NCBI RefSeq assembly: GCF_000425405.1
Contig: NZ_KE384367.1
Location: 39,011 to 103,010 of the forward strand
Reading direction: 5' to 3'
DNA: 64,000 nt
From: Ferrimonas kyonanensis DSM 18153
Lineage (GTDB): Bacteria > Pseudomonadota > Gammaproteobacteria > Enterobacterales > Shewanellaceae
Part shown: positions 1 to 8,183 of the stretch, piece after piece
How the letters are laid out: every line of letters starts with the position of its first letter
Position numbering within the stretch: the stretch's first letter is position 1
Made by a program: the position numbers and the translations under genes
Notes under the pieces: model-generated
The model's database searches: none
The model's input: the letters and a program-made list of their open reading frames with translations, nothing else
Told to the model about the DNA's origin: nothing

Positions 1-123
1 CGCTCTGTCTGCCAACAGCGTTTTTTCCACTCTCACGGGTTGATGGCGCCCAAAACTTGCACAAACCCTGCTGGACAGGTACTCTGCGGCGTTTTTTCCA
101 TTTTCTAGTCCGGGACCACCACC

Positions 124-1716
124 TTGATCATCAGCTCAAACATTACCATGCAGTTCGGCGCCAAGCCGTTGTTCGAAAACATCAACGCCAAGTTTGGCGG
201 CGGCAACCGCTACGGCCTGATCGGCGCCAACGGCTGTGGCAAGTCGACCTTTATGAAGATCCTCTCCGGTGAGCTGGAGCCTTCTGCCGGTAATGTGAGC
301 CTGGAAGCCAACACCCGCATGGCCAAGCTGGGCCAGGATCAGTGGGCGTTCGAAGAGTACAGCGTCATCGACACCGTGATCATGGGCCACAAAGAGATGT
401 GGGAAGTGAAAGCGGAGCGGGATCGCATCTACAGCCTGCCAGAGATGTCGGAAGAGGAAGGCATGAAGGTGGCGGATCTGGAAGTGCAATTTGCCGAGAT
501 GGACGGCTACTCCGCCGAAGCCCGCGCCGGCGAACTGCTGATGGGGCTGGGCATTCCCGAGGAGCAGCACTTTGGCCTGATGAGTGCCGTGGCCCCGGGC
601 CTGAAAGTGCGAGTGCTGCTGGCACAGGTGCTGTTTGCTGATCCCGACATCATGCTGCTGGACGAACCCACCAACAACCTGGACATCCACACCATTCATT
701 GGCTGGAAGAGGTGCTGAACGAGCGCAACTGCACCATGATCATCATCTCGCACGATCGTCACTTCCTAAACGGTGTCTGCACTCACATGGCCGACATCGA
801 CTACGGTGAGCTGCGCCTGTACCACGGCAACTACGACGAATACATGACCGCCGCCGAACAGGCCCGCGAGCGTCTGCTGGCGGACAACGCCAAGAAGAAA
901 GCCCAGATTGCCGAACTGCAGAGCTTTGTCAGCCGCTTCTCTGCCAACGCCTCTAAGGCGCGCCAGGCCACCTCACGGGCCAAGCAGATCGATAAGATTC
1001 AGTTGGACGAAGTGAAAGCCTCCAGCCGCCAGTCGCCGTTTATCCGCTTTGAGCAAGAGAAGAAGCTGTTCCGGACCGCCCTGGAGGTGGAAGGCCTGTC
1101 TCAGGGCTACGACGAACTGCTGTTCAGTGGTCTGGATCTACGGGTGGAAGTGGGCGAGCGCATCGCCATCATCGGCCAGAACGGTGTCGGTAAATCCACC
1201 CTGCTCAACACCCTGGTGGGGCAGATGGCACCCAAAGCCGGTACCATTAAATGGTCTGAAAACCACAACATCGGCTACTACGCCCAGGATCACGCCGCCG
1301 ACTTCGAACAAGATATGAATCTGTTCGACTGGATGGCACAGTGGTCCACCGAAGGCGCCGACGAACAGACCATCCGCTCCTTCCTGGGACGGATGCTGTT
1401 CTCCCAGAACGAAATCAAGAAATCCACCAAGGTGATCTCTGGCGGAGAGCAGGGCCGAATGCTGTTTGGCAAGCTGATGATGCAAAAGCCCAACATCCTG
1501 GTGATGGACGAGCCCACCAACCACATGGACATGGAGTCCATTGAGGCGTTGAACCTGTCACTGGAAAACTATCCGGGCACCCTGCTGTTCGTTTCCCACG
1601 ACCGTCAGTTTGTGTCCTCGGTGGCCACCCGCATCATCGAGCTGAAGGCAGACGGCATCACCGACTTCCACGGCACCTACGATGAGTACCTGCGCAGTCA
1701 GGGCCTGGAAGGTTAA
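124..1716 (+). CDS. ybiT: ABC-F family ATPase YbiT
   Basis: Soluble ABC-F protein of 530 residues, the same length as E. coli YbiT and very similar along its length. ABC-F proteins have two ATPase domains and no membrane domain; most act on ribosomes, and the exact role of YbiT is uncertain. The first domain has the P-loop GANGCGKST and Walker [12 protein letters not shown]; the second has GQNGVGKST, signature SGGEQ and [10 protein letters not shown]. The first domain has the degenerate signature APGLKVR where a canonical one would have SGGQ, as I recall in YbiT relatives. The linker between domains is rich in Lys and Ala (around residues 255-300). The start is TTG at 124, chosen because it gives the N terminus [12 protein letters not shown] that matches the family. 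A terminator follows at once, so it appears to be a single-gene unit. Confidence 0.93.
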   Translation: MIISSNITMQFGAKPLFENINAKFGGGNRYGLIGANGCGKSTFMKILSGELEPSAGNVSLEANTRMAKLGQDQWAFEEYSVIDTVIMGHKEMWEVKAERDRIYSLPEMSEEEGMKVADLEVQFAEMDGYSAEARAGELLMGLGIPEEQHFGLMSAVAPGLKVRVLLAQVLFADPDIMLLDEPTNNLDIHTIHWLEEVLNERNCTMIIISHDRHFLNGVCTHMADIDYGELRLYHGNYDEYMTAAEQARERLLADNAKKKAQIAELQSFVSRFSANASKARQATSRAKQIDKIQLDEVKASSRQSPFIRFEQEKKLFRTALEVEGLSQGYDELLFSGLDLRVEVGERIAIIGQNGVGKSTLLNTLVGQMAPKAGTIKWSENHNIGYYAQDHAADFEQDMNLFDWMAQWSTEGADEQTIRSFLGRMLFSQNEIKKSTKVISGGEQGRMLFGKLMMQKPNILVMDEPTNHMDMESIEALNLSLENYPGTLLFVSHDRQFVSSVATRIIELKADGITDFHGTYDEYLRSQGLEG

Positions 1717-1734
1717 CCTCAACCACCAAGTAGA

Positions 1735-1760
1735 AAAGCCTGCAGACGCAGGCTTTTTTT
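1735..1760 (+). terminator. Rho-independent terminator of ybiT
   Basis: Nine-base stem AAAGCCTGC / GCAGGCTTT with loop AGAC and a run of seven T residues. It lies 18 bases after the ybiT stop. The convergent LysR gene ends at 1765, so the A-rich 5' side may also help terminate that transcript. Confidence 0.9.
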
Positions 1761-1764
1761 ATGG

Positions 1765-2664
1765 TCACCGCTCCGAGGCTCCTCCGGCGACCAGCAATCC
1801 TTTTAACGACAGGCTCAACCACTGCAACGCCGGGCCGAAGCCCGCTTCGGGACGGGTCACCAGATCCACCGGCACCTGCCATTGTTGAGAATCAGACGGC
1901 ATATTCAGCGCCACCAGTCGCTGCGAAAAAGCCGGATCTTGCACCAGGTGACTGGGCACATAACCCCAGCCAAAGCCGCGACAAGCTAACTCAGCGGTCA
2001 TGTAGAAATTGTTGGATCCCCAGCAATCCTGACTCACCACAGGAAAATCCACCAACGGCTTGCCCTGAGTGCCCCGAACCTGCAGTTGACGATGACCACT
2101 TAGGCAACTCAAGGTCAGGTTCGACTCCCCCACCAGAGGGTGGTCCGGGGACACCACCGCCTGAAACGGTAGACTGCCGATGTAGCTGGCATCCAACTCT
2201 GCCGGATAGGGGATCTGGGAAAACATCAGCCCCAGGTGAGCCCGCCCCTGGTCCACCAAAGACACCACATCCGGGCTGGCCACCGTCAGAAACTCCAGCG
2301 AGGTCGAGCCAAATTGCCGGGTAAACTCTGCCAGGATGGACTCCAGTCCCGGCATCATCAGCACTTCGTCCAGGGCCAGCACCAGATGACTCTCCTCACC
2401 GGCACTCAGACTCAAGGCGCTGCTTTGCAGCCGCTGATGATGCAGCATCAGCATTTGGGTTTGCTCAAACAGCACTCGTCCTTCTTTAGTCAGCACCGGT
2501 GATCGCCCCTGGCGATCGAACAGGGTCAGGTTCAGATCGATCTCCAGGTTGGCAATGCCCTGACTGACCACCGATTGCGCTTTTCCCAGTTTGCGGGCCG
2601 CCGCTGAAAACGACCCCTGCTCTGCCGCCGCCACGAACATGCGCAGCTGTTCCAGGGTATACAT
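1765..2664 (-). CDS. LysR-family transcriptional regulator
   Basis: Regulator of 299 residues with an N-terminal winged helix (YTLEQLRMFVAAAEQGSFSAAARKLG, residues 2-27 in family terms) and a C-terminal effector-binding domain. It is transcribed divergently from a PACE-family efflux gene with 82 bases between start codons. This is the arrangement of AceR and AceI in Acinetobacter, where the LysR protein activates the transporter gene in response to the biocide substrate. A local target and autoregulation are therefore likely; the ligand is not known. The start ATG at 2664 gives a standard MYTLEQLRMF terminus. Confidence 0.88.
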   Translation of the reverse strand: MYTLEQLRMFVAAAEQGSFSAAARKLGKAQSVVSQGIANLEIDLNLTLFDRQGRSPVLTKEGRVLFEQTQMLMLHHQRLQSSALSLSAGEESHLVLALDEVLMMPGLESILAEFTRQFGSTSLEFLTVASPDVVSLVDQGRAHLGLMFSQIPYPAELDASYIGSLPFQAVVSPDHPLVGESNLTLSCLSGHRQLQVRGTQGKPLVDFPVVSQDCWGSNNFYMTAELACRGFGWGYVPSHLVQDPAFSQRLVALNMPSDSQQWQVPVDLVTRPEAGFGPALQWLSLSLKGLLVAGGASER

Positions 2665-2680
2665 ATCTACAAAACCGATA
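2664..2680. promoter_or_regulatory. Candidate LysR-binding site
   Basis: Interrupted palindrome TATC-N9-GATA, which contains the T-N11-A / ATC-N9-GAT pattern typical of LysR sites. It abuts the LysR start codon and lies in the divergent promoter region of the efflux gene. The site is by eye only. Confidence 0.4.
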
Positions 2681-2746
2681 GCTACTAACTTTCATCCATC
2701 TTAAAAGAAAATAAAATGGCCGCATAGTGATTTTTAGGAGCCGATT

Positions 2747-3172
2747 ATGTCCACCAAAGAACGCATTTTTCATTCGCTGATGTTTGAGCTGATTGCTCTG
2801 GTTATCGTGATTAACCTTGGCAGCCTGGTTACCGGAGCCGGCCACAGCATGACCTGGGCCGCCATCGCCATGTCGCTGTTGGCCATGGCCTGGAACTATG
2901 TCTACAACCTGATGTTCGACCGCTGCTTCGGCAGCAATCGTGAGACCCGCACACCGATGATTCGTCTGGGTCATGGGCTGGGATTTGAAGTGGGCTTTAT
3001 GGCGGTGTCTCTACCAATGCTGATGTGGATTCTGCAGATGGGGTTCTGGCAGGTACTGATGCTGGATATCGGCTTTGTGCTGTTCTTCCTGGTGTACGCC
3101 ATCGCATTCAACTGGATCTATGACACACTGCGACTGCGAGTGCTGGGCCCCATCCAGGCTAAGACAGCATAA
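2747..3172 (+). CDS. PACE-family multidrug efflux protein (AceI-like)
   Basis: Inner-membrane protein of 141 residues with four hydrophobic segments arranged as a tandem pair of two-helix units. The family signatures are visible: RIFHSLMFE near residue 6 and AWNYVYNLMFDR near residue 46 in the first unit, then RLGHGLGFE near residue 73 and FNWIYDTLRLR near residue 121 in the second. PACE proteins export biocides such as chlorhexidine or short diamines using the proton gradient. An AGGAG ribosome site precedes the ATG. The divergent LysR gene is its probable regulator. Substrate is not predictable from sequence. Confidence 0.88.
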   Translation: MSTKERIFHSLMFELIALVIVINLGSLVTGAGHSMTWAAIAMSLLAMAWNYVYNLMFDRCFGSNRETRTPMIRLGHGLGFEVGFMAVSLPMLMWILQMGFWQVLMLDIGFVLFFLVYAIAFNWIYDTLRLRVLGPIQAKTA

Positions 3173-3611
3173 TTTTGTTATTGAAGTGACTCGCCATTCA
3201 CGCCCAGGGAGGGGAGTGAACCGACAACGGCGGCGGATTTACAGTAGACGCTTTCCATTTCAGCCCAGAATTCCACCAAACCCCACCCCAAACAGATCAC
3301 ACTTATGCACATATTTGTGACCGCCACAAGCCAGCCACTAACGCACCAACAACAAAGTTCACAGAGCCGCAAACTGGCGACTTTTCAGGCTTTTGTTTTG
3401 TTACTATCTCTACTTCGCCTTCCCTGTTTAGGCGAAAAGGAGCAATCGTTTCAGTCTCAGAGCCGTACCAAAGGCCCGATACTGGCACGAGGGTACCAGT
3501 CAACGGAATCCAGCAGTCAGTGAGCCGGACTCCGATTACTAAGACGCCATTGTACCGAATTATCGCTCGCCAACTTATCATCCAATTGGCCAGCCAACAT
3601 TATCCAGGCGC
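3173..3611 (+). other. Structured region without a gene; possible small RNA
   Basis: No convincing protein gene in about 440 bases. It holds several potential stems: TTCGCC/GGCGAA near 3414-3436, ACTGG/CCAGT near 3480-3500, and GGAATCC paired with GGACTCC with one mismatch near 3507-3532. It ends in a very strong terminator (next entry). Either the PACE transcript has a long structured 3' tail or an independent small RNA is made here. A possible -10 TACTAT lies at 3402-3407 without a good -35. I do not recognise any known RNA family in it. Confidence 0.3.
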
Positions 3612-3645
3612 TCCCCCGCACAACCCGGTTGTGCGGGGGATTTTT
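3612..3645 (+). terminator. Very strong Rho-independent terminator
   Basis: Twelve-base stem TCCCCCGCACAA / TTGTGCGGGGGA with loop CCCGG, followed by TTTTT. It lies 440 bases beyond the nearest upstream plus-strand gene, which is why an RNA gene is suspected before it. Confidence 0.9.
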
Positions 3646-3776
3646 CTTTCTGCTCCGACGCCCTCTCCCGTGTGCGCTTTACCGCATAACGCGAAATTTT
3701 TGCCCTCGCTCAGCCCGCAAGCTTGCCACAATGTGTAACAATCCCATTTCAACTTTGATGCATGGAATTGGCCTTG

Positions 3777-4388
3777 ATGAAGCTCCTGGTCAGCTTACTG
3801 TTGATGCTGCCACTGACCGCGAACGCCCAAACAGCGGGGGATTTGGCGACCCTAAGCCAATGGTTACAGGGCAACTTCAGCAGCGAACAGCAATCACAGC
3901 AACTGGAAAACTACTTCCACCTGCAACTGCATACCGTGTCTGTCTGGCCAAGCAGCGAGGCCCCCTGGCTGTACATGGAACAAGCGTCGGTCAAACGGCC
4001 GGAACGCCCCTATCGTCAAAGAGTGCTGCGGCTGCAGCAAACCGCCCCAGGCCAGTTCACCTACACGCCCTATACCCTAAACCAGCCGCAACGCTACATG
4101 CAGGCCTGGCGCTACCCCGCCCGTTTGGCGCCCCTGACCCCTGAGCAAATTACGCCTCGAAGCGGCTGTGAAGTCTACCTGCGCTGGCAGGCTGATAAGC
4201 AGCGTTACCATGGACAGACCCGAATTGGTACCTGCACCAGCAAAATGTACGGCGCCAGCTACACCACCATCGAGATCAGCGTCTACCGCGACAGGGTGGT
4301 GAAGTGGGCCCGGGGCTACGATGCCGACCACAACTTTATCTGGGGCGGCAACCAGGGGGGCTACCGATTTGATCGTTTAAACCCATAG
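3777..4388 (+). CDS. CpcT/CpeT-family secreted protein
   Basis: Protein of 203 residues with a clear Sec signal peptide (MKLLVSLLLMLPLTANA, cleavage after ANA), so probably periplasmic. The mature part matches the CpeT/CpcT pattern: WLQGNFSSEQQS, a Y/W-rich core, ITPRSGCEVYLRW and a final IWGGNQGGYRFDRL. In cyanobacteria this family attaches bilins to phycobiliproteins. No phycobiliprotein gene is present here, so the role is unknown and probably binds another small molecule. The ATG at 3777 is preferred over the in-frame ATG at 3762 because GGAA lies 9 bases before it and the signal peptide is then standard. Confidence 0.7.
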   Translation: MKLLVSLLLMLPLTANAQTAGDLATLSQWLQGNFSSEQQSQQLENYFHLQLHTVSVWPSSEAPWLYMEQASVKRPERPYRQRVLRLQQTAPGQFTYTPYTLNQPQRYMQAWRYPARLAPLTPEQITPRSGCEVYLRWQADKQRYHGQTRIGTCTSKMYGASYTTIEISVYRDRVVKWARGYDADHNFIWGGNQGGYRFDRLNP

Positions 4389-4415
4389 CCCTCCATTCGT
4401 GGGCTGAGGTTAGCC

Positions 4416-5027
4416 TCAGTGATGCTCTCCCTCAAGCAGCGAGGAGAACTTCAGCAACCCTGCCATATTGCTGGCATTGAGCTTTTTCATCACGTTAGAA
4501 CGATGCACCTCGATGGTGCGCACCGACACAAACAGGGTATCGGCCATCTGCTTGTTAGTATGGCCATTAATCACCAGCCGGAACACCTGCTGCTCACGCT
4601 CGGTCAACTCATTCAGCAGCGCCAGTTGCTGCAGGTCGTGATGCAGTTTCAGGCTGTGGCCCACACCCCGTTCGATGGCTTCATACAGCGCCTTGCCCTG
4701 CACCGGTTTCTGAAAGAAATCGAAAGCGCCGTTTTTCAACGCCTCCACCGCCATCGGCACATCACCGTGACCAGTCAGAAAAATCACCGCCAGTGGACTG
4801 TGGGCATCATTTAATTTCTGATGCAGCTCCTGCCCGCTCAGTTGAGGCATGCGGCTATCGAGAATGACGCAGCCAGGCTGAGACAAGTCCACCTGCCTCA
4901 GGAACTCGGCGCCCCGCTGAAAGCCGGTCAGTGTCACCCCGTAGCCCTCCATCAGGAAACTCAGCGAATCGAGAATGGCGGCATCATCATCCACCAGGTA
5001 CACCGGCGTGTCGGCACTCAAGGTCAT
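4416..5027 (-). CDS. Response regulator, FixJ/TtrR type
   Basis: Protein of 203 residues: receiver domain (acidic pocket VDDD at 12-15, phospho-acceptor Asp57 in ILDSRMP, Lys in FFQKPV) followed by a LuxR/FixJ helix-turn-helix (LTEREQQVFRLVINGHTNK). It is divergent from a TtrS-like sensor kinase at 5180, 152 bases away, which is its likely partner. In Salmonella and Shewanella TtrR activates tetrathionate reductase genes, and the close relative ThsR responds to thiosulfate. A Psr/Phs-type molybdoenzyme operon lies about 7 kb away and is a plausible target. The signal cannot be read from the sequence, so no symbol is given. Confidence 0.85.
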   Translation of the reverse strand: MTLSADTPVYLVDDDAAILDSLSFLMEGYGVTLTGFQRGAEFLRQVDLSQPGCVILDSRMPQLSGQELHQKLNDAHSPLAVIFLTGHGDVPMAVEALKNGAFDFFQKPVQGKALYEAIERGVGHSLKLHHDLQQLALLNELTEREQQVFRLVINGHTNKQMADTLFVSVRTIEVHRSNVMKKLNASNMAGLLKFSSLLEGEHH

Positions 5028-5142
5028 AGAAATTCCTAATACAGTTGTCTCTTATAGAGTGATATCTCAGTTCCCATCAATAAGCGAGATAAAAAGCAGT
5101 AACTTTGAATCGCTTCACATTGATTTAACCTCGACCTGCCTT

Positions 5143-5155
5143 ATGGTTAAACCAT
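5143..5155. promoter_or_regulatory. Palindrome upstream of the sensor kinase
   Basis: Perfect inverted repeat ATGGTT-A-AACCAT, 24 bases before the GTG start of the kinase gene and in the divergent promoter region. Candidate operator for the adjacent response regulator or for another factor. Confidence 0.35.
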
Positions 5156-5179
5156 TGTCCAGCCATTGCAAGGTCCCCT

Positions 5180-6988
5180 GTGAAACCGCTGCTGCCACTG
5201 TTGTTTGCCCTTACCCTCATCAGCCTGTGTCGTATAGAGTGTGCGCTGGCCCGCCAAAGTGGCGAGGCTGAGGAGCAGCACCTGCAGGTCGGAGTGCTGG
5301 CCAACTGGGGCTATCGCCAGGCCGAAGAGCGCTGGAAACCGATGATGGACTACCTGTCGGACCGGGTCGATGGGGCCCACTTCACCGTTCGCCCCGGCTC
5401 GTTCGAGGAACTCAACACCGCCCTTGGCGCCGGCGAGATTCAGTTCATCGTCACCAACCCGGGTCAGTACCTGTTTCTGTCCAATCAATTCCCGCTGTCG
5501 TGGCTGGCCACCATGCGTTCGCGCAAACACAACGGCACCACCTATGCGATTGGCTCCACCATCATTGTTCGCGCCGACAGTGACTACCGAACGTTGTACG
5601 ATCTCAAGGGCAAGGTCATTGCCGCCAGCGGCCGCCACGCACTGGGCGGCTACCAGGCCACCGTCGGCCTGATGCACAAGCTGGGGATGAATCCGGACGA
5701 TTTCTTCGACGAAGTGAAGTTTCTCGGCTTTCCTCTGGGGCCACTGATCTTTCAGGTCCGAGACAAAAACATTGATGCCGCCATCACTCCGTTCTGCACC
5801 CTGGAGGAGATGGTGGAAAAAGGGGTTATCCGCATGGAGGACTTTCGCGTTATCAACCCCAGCCGTCCTCCAGGCTACGACTGCCAGGTCAGCACCCAGC
5901 TGTACCCCAACTGGTCCTTCGCCGCCAGCGAGGAGGTCAGCAGTTCGGTGACCAAACAGATCACCGGCGCCCTGTACGCGCTCACACCGGACGATCCGGC
6001 CGCCATTCAAGCCGGCACCCTGGGCTGGACCGCCCCCATCAGCCAACTTAAAGTGATTCAGCTGTTTTCCGACCTGCATTATCAGGAGCAGGAAACCAGC
6101 AAGTGGGACCTGTTTCTGTCCTGGCTGGAGGCCAATCGTAAATGGGGCATTCTGGCAGGACTGCTGTTCCTGATTGCTACCTTCTACCACCTGTGGATCG
6201 AGTACAAGTTTCGCCAAAAGAGCGACACCCTGGTGGAAACCGAGCGCCAGTTAAAACGCAAAGCCGTGCAGCTTGAGCGGTTGCACAGTGCCGCGGTGGT
6301 GGGCGAGATTGGCGCCGGACTGGCCCATGAGATCAATCAGCCCATTGCTGCCATCACCAACTACAGCGAAGGGGGCATTGTTCGGCTGAAACGGCAAACT
6401 CAACCAGACACCGAGATGCTGGCACTGCTGGATAAGATCAATCAGCAGTCGGAGCGGGCAGGCGCCGTCGTACATCGCATTCGGGGGCTACTGAAGCGCA
6501 GGGAAACCGTACTGATGAACGTCAACCTGCTGAGTCTGGTGGATGAAAGCCTGTCGCTGTTGAAGCTGGAACTGGAGCGTCACCACATCGACGTTCGCAC
6601 TCAGGTCAAAGGTGAACCCTACTTCGTACAGGCCGATAAAGTCGGCATGCAACAGGTACTGATCAACCTGATAAAAAACAGCATCGATGCCCTGTCTGAA
6701 ATGGAAACCGATCATCACGGTCAGATTGAGGTCCGGCTGGAGTTCAGCGATGATGAGGCCTGGCTGCTGGTGATCGATAACGGCCCGGGCTTTGCTCAGG
6801 ATCCCGACTCGATGATCGCCTCATTCAGTACCACCAAATCCGATGGCCTGGGGCTGGGGCTGGCCATCTGCTCGGATCTGGTAAAGGAACAACACGGCCA
6901 ATTCCAGATTCGCAACAACGAGCAGGCTCAAGGGGGCTGTACCGCGAAGATCACTCTGCCCCGACGCCCGGCAGAGCCTAAACCGTAA
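5180..6988 (+). CDS. Sensor histidine kinase with PhnD-like periplasmic domain (TtrS-like)
   Basis: Inner-membrane sensor of 602 residues. Order of parts: signal sequence (1-25), PhnD-like solute-binding domain facing the periplasm (about 30-290), one membrane helix (about 318-340, GILAGLLFLIATFYHLW), HisKA domain with His383 in GLAHEINQP, and an ATPase domain with NLIKNSIDAL, VIDNGPGF and GLGLGLAIC. This architecture is that of TtrS and ThsS, which sense tetrathionate or thiosulfate. GTG start at 5180 with AAGG 6-7 bases before it. The partner regulator is divergent, whereas ttrS and ttrR are usually in line. Signal is probably an inorganic sulfur oxyanion, by family and context only. Confidence 0.87.
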   Translation: MKPLLPLLFALTLISLCRIECALARQSGEAEEQHLQVGVLANWGYRQAEERWKPMMDYLSDRVDGAHFTVRPGSFEELNTALGAGEIQFIVTNPGQYLFLSNQFPLSWLATMRSRKHNGTTYAIGSTIIVRADSDYRTLYDLKGKVIAASGRHALGGYQATVGLMHKLGMNPDDFFDEVKFLGFPLGPLIFQVRDKNIDAAITPFCTLEEMVEKGVIRMEDFRVINPSRPPGYDCQVSTQLYPNWSFAASEEVSSSVTKQITGALYALTPDDPAAIQAGTLGWTAPISQLKVIQLFSDLHYQEQETSKWDLFLSWLEANRKWGILAGLLFLIATFYHLWIEYKFRQKSDTLVETERQLKRKAVQLERLHSAAVVGEIGAGLAHEINQPIAAITNYSEGGIVRLKRQTQPDTEMLALLDKINQQSERAGAVVHRIRGLLKRRETVLMNVNLLSLVDESLSLLKLELERHHIDVRTQVKGEPYFVQADKVGMQQVLINLIKNSIDALSEMETDHHGQIEVRLEFSDDEAWLLVIDNGPGFAQDPDSMIASFSTTKSDGLGLGLAICSDLVKEQHGQFQIRNNEQAQGGCTAKITLPRRPAEPKP

Positions 6989-7025
6989 AGGAGAGTTCCC
7001 CATCGATAAACATCTCAAGGCACAG

Positions 7026-7289
7026 TTGGCACAGCGGATTCGAGAGCAGATCGCTGCCCTGGAGTACGATCTGCACCGTTGCAGCCCGGACGATGCAAGT
7101 GGCTGTCGCCTGCGCATCGAGCGACTGCAGACCGCTTTGATGCGCCTCCCCTGCCAACACTTTGGCCTGTGTTTCAAATGCGAACAACCGATCCCAATCG
7201 CTGTTCTCCTGGGCTCGCCAGAGCGCAGTATCTGCCCGGCCTGCCTAAAGGCCGCCCCATCGTCTGATACGGAAAAACCACCGGCTTAA
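7026..7289 (+). CDS. DksA/TraR-type C4 zinc-finger protein
   Basis: Small protein (87 residues from TTG 7026) with an N-terminal helix and a DksA-type finger: FGLCFKCEQPI then ICPACL, giving two CxxC pairs. Members of the family bind RNA polymerase through the secondary channel and alter initiation; the short forms are poorly known. It follows the kinase gene by 37 bases and may be cotranscribed. Start is uncertain: an excellent AAAGGAG (6987-6993) sits 8 bases before an in-frame ATC at 7002, whereas TTG 7026 has only AAGG in front. See findings. Confidence 0.72.
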   Translation: MAQRIREQIAALEYDLHRCSPDDASGCRLRIERLQTALMRLPCQHFGLCFKCEQPIPIAVLLGSPERSICPACLKAAPSSDTEKPPA

Positions 7290-7337
7290 GCAGGAATAGA
7301 CGAACGCCATCACATCCATTATTGTGAACGTCATTAC

Positions 7338-7373
7338 GGTTTCCTGCGGGCAAACGCCCTAGTGTTAGAAACC
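7338..7373 (+). other. Nested hairpin before the DUF3144 gene
   Basis: GGTTTC (7338-7343) pairs with GAAACC (7368-7373), enclosing an inner GGGC-AAAC-GCCC stem. It lies in the 127-base gap between the zinc-finger gene and the DUF3144 gene. There is no T run, so it may be a leader structure or a weak terminator. Confidence 0.3.
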
Positions 7374-7416
7374 TGATTGCGAACCCCGATCCGCACAACA
7401 ACAGCGAGAACGAACA

Positions 7417-7710
7417 ATGTCCGATTCCAACAACAGCTTCTACGACCGCGCCAACGCCCACATCCACCTGGCCAACGACCACAATAAAGACCCCAAGGTG
7501 GAAGCCGGCGAGGTCAGTGCCTCCTTTATGTGGGGCGTGGCCCGTTACAACGCCTGGTTTGGCGCTGCGGGCTTTAAAACCAAAGAGGAGATGGCGGTTC
7601 GTAAGGTCGAAATGATGGAATACTACATCGAAGAGTACCGCAAGATGCTGGAAGCCAACATGGACGACTACATCGAGAACTTCGACCGCTACATGAAGCC
7701 ACAAAACTGA
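7417..7710 (+). CDS. DUF3144 family protein
   Basis: Cytosolic protein of 97 residues, rich in aromatic and acidic residues, starting MSDSNNSFYDRANAHIHLAN and containing ASFMWGVARYNAW, which is the hallmark of DUF3144. The family is common in Shewanella and other marine gammaproteobacteria; no function is established. No good ribosome site is seen (GAGAACGA before the ATG). A hairpin follows the stop. It appears to be a single-gene unit. Confidence 0.8.
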   Translation: MSDSNNSFYDRANAHIHLANDHNKDPKVEAGEVSASFMWGVARYNAWFGAAGFKTKEEMAVRKVEMMEYYIEEYRKMLEANMDDYIENFDRYMKPQN

Positions 7711-7722
7711 TTGCGCACCAAG

Positions 7723-7745
7723 GCGGCTTTCTGCCGGAAAGCCGC
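7723..7745 (+). terminator. Hairpin after the DUF3144 gene
   Basis: Nine-base stem GCGGCTTTC / GAAAGCCGC with loop TGCCG. No T run follows, so termination strength is uncertain. Confidence 0.5.
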
Positions 7746-8183
7746 TCTGCCCCCCGTCTCACCACAGTTCGCCTACCCGCACGCCACCGCACTGTTGCTA
7801 TCACCGAGAGCGCCTAAGACCACGCCTGTCGATGGCAGGGTGCTGCGGATCACAACGGCTACTCGAGCCAAAAATCGAATATAAGACCCATATATTCAAT
7901 AGCTTATAATTTTAGGCGGCCTTGCTTCTGCTCAATACTGACACTTTCTCAAAAACCATCGAATGACCAAGCGCCGCCCTCAGACAGATTGAGACCCCGA
8001 TCCCGTGGCGGGCGCTGACAATCGAAAAAGTTTACCTCAAAATCACTCAGAACGTGCACCAGGCACCGAGCCGGCTTACCGCTCGATGTCGTAAGCGAAG
8101 GTGTTAGCTGCATTCACAAAGGCCAAGGCGCTTATCTGTATCATTTTCATCATCGAGGTTTAATAACGAAAACAGGTGAAAGT
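7746..8183. other. Intergenic region upstream of the LuxR-type gene
   Basis: No gene seen in 438 bases. Composition becomes AT-rich from about 7870. It contains the inverted repeat GAATATA-N7-TATATTC at 7877-7897, a candidate operator. The remainder shows no recognisable element. Confidence 0.4.

Noticed and set aside
18-100. 12-bp direct repeat GCGTTTTTTCCA at 18-29 and 89-100
   Set aside because: Short, T-rich and close to the window edge; no function can be argued.
3296-3325. CRP-like half-site TTTGTGA
   Set aside because: Only one half matches; no partner arm TCACA at the right distance.
3305-3523. 72-codon plus-strand frame in the structured gap
   Set aside because: No ribosome site and composition rich in Ser and Gln; the region is better explained as RNA or a 3' tail.
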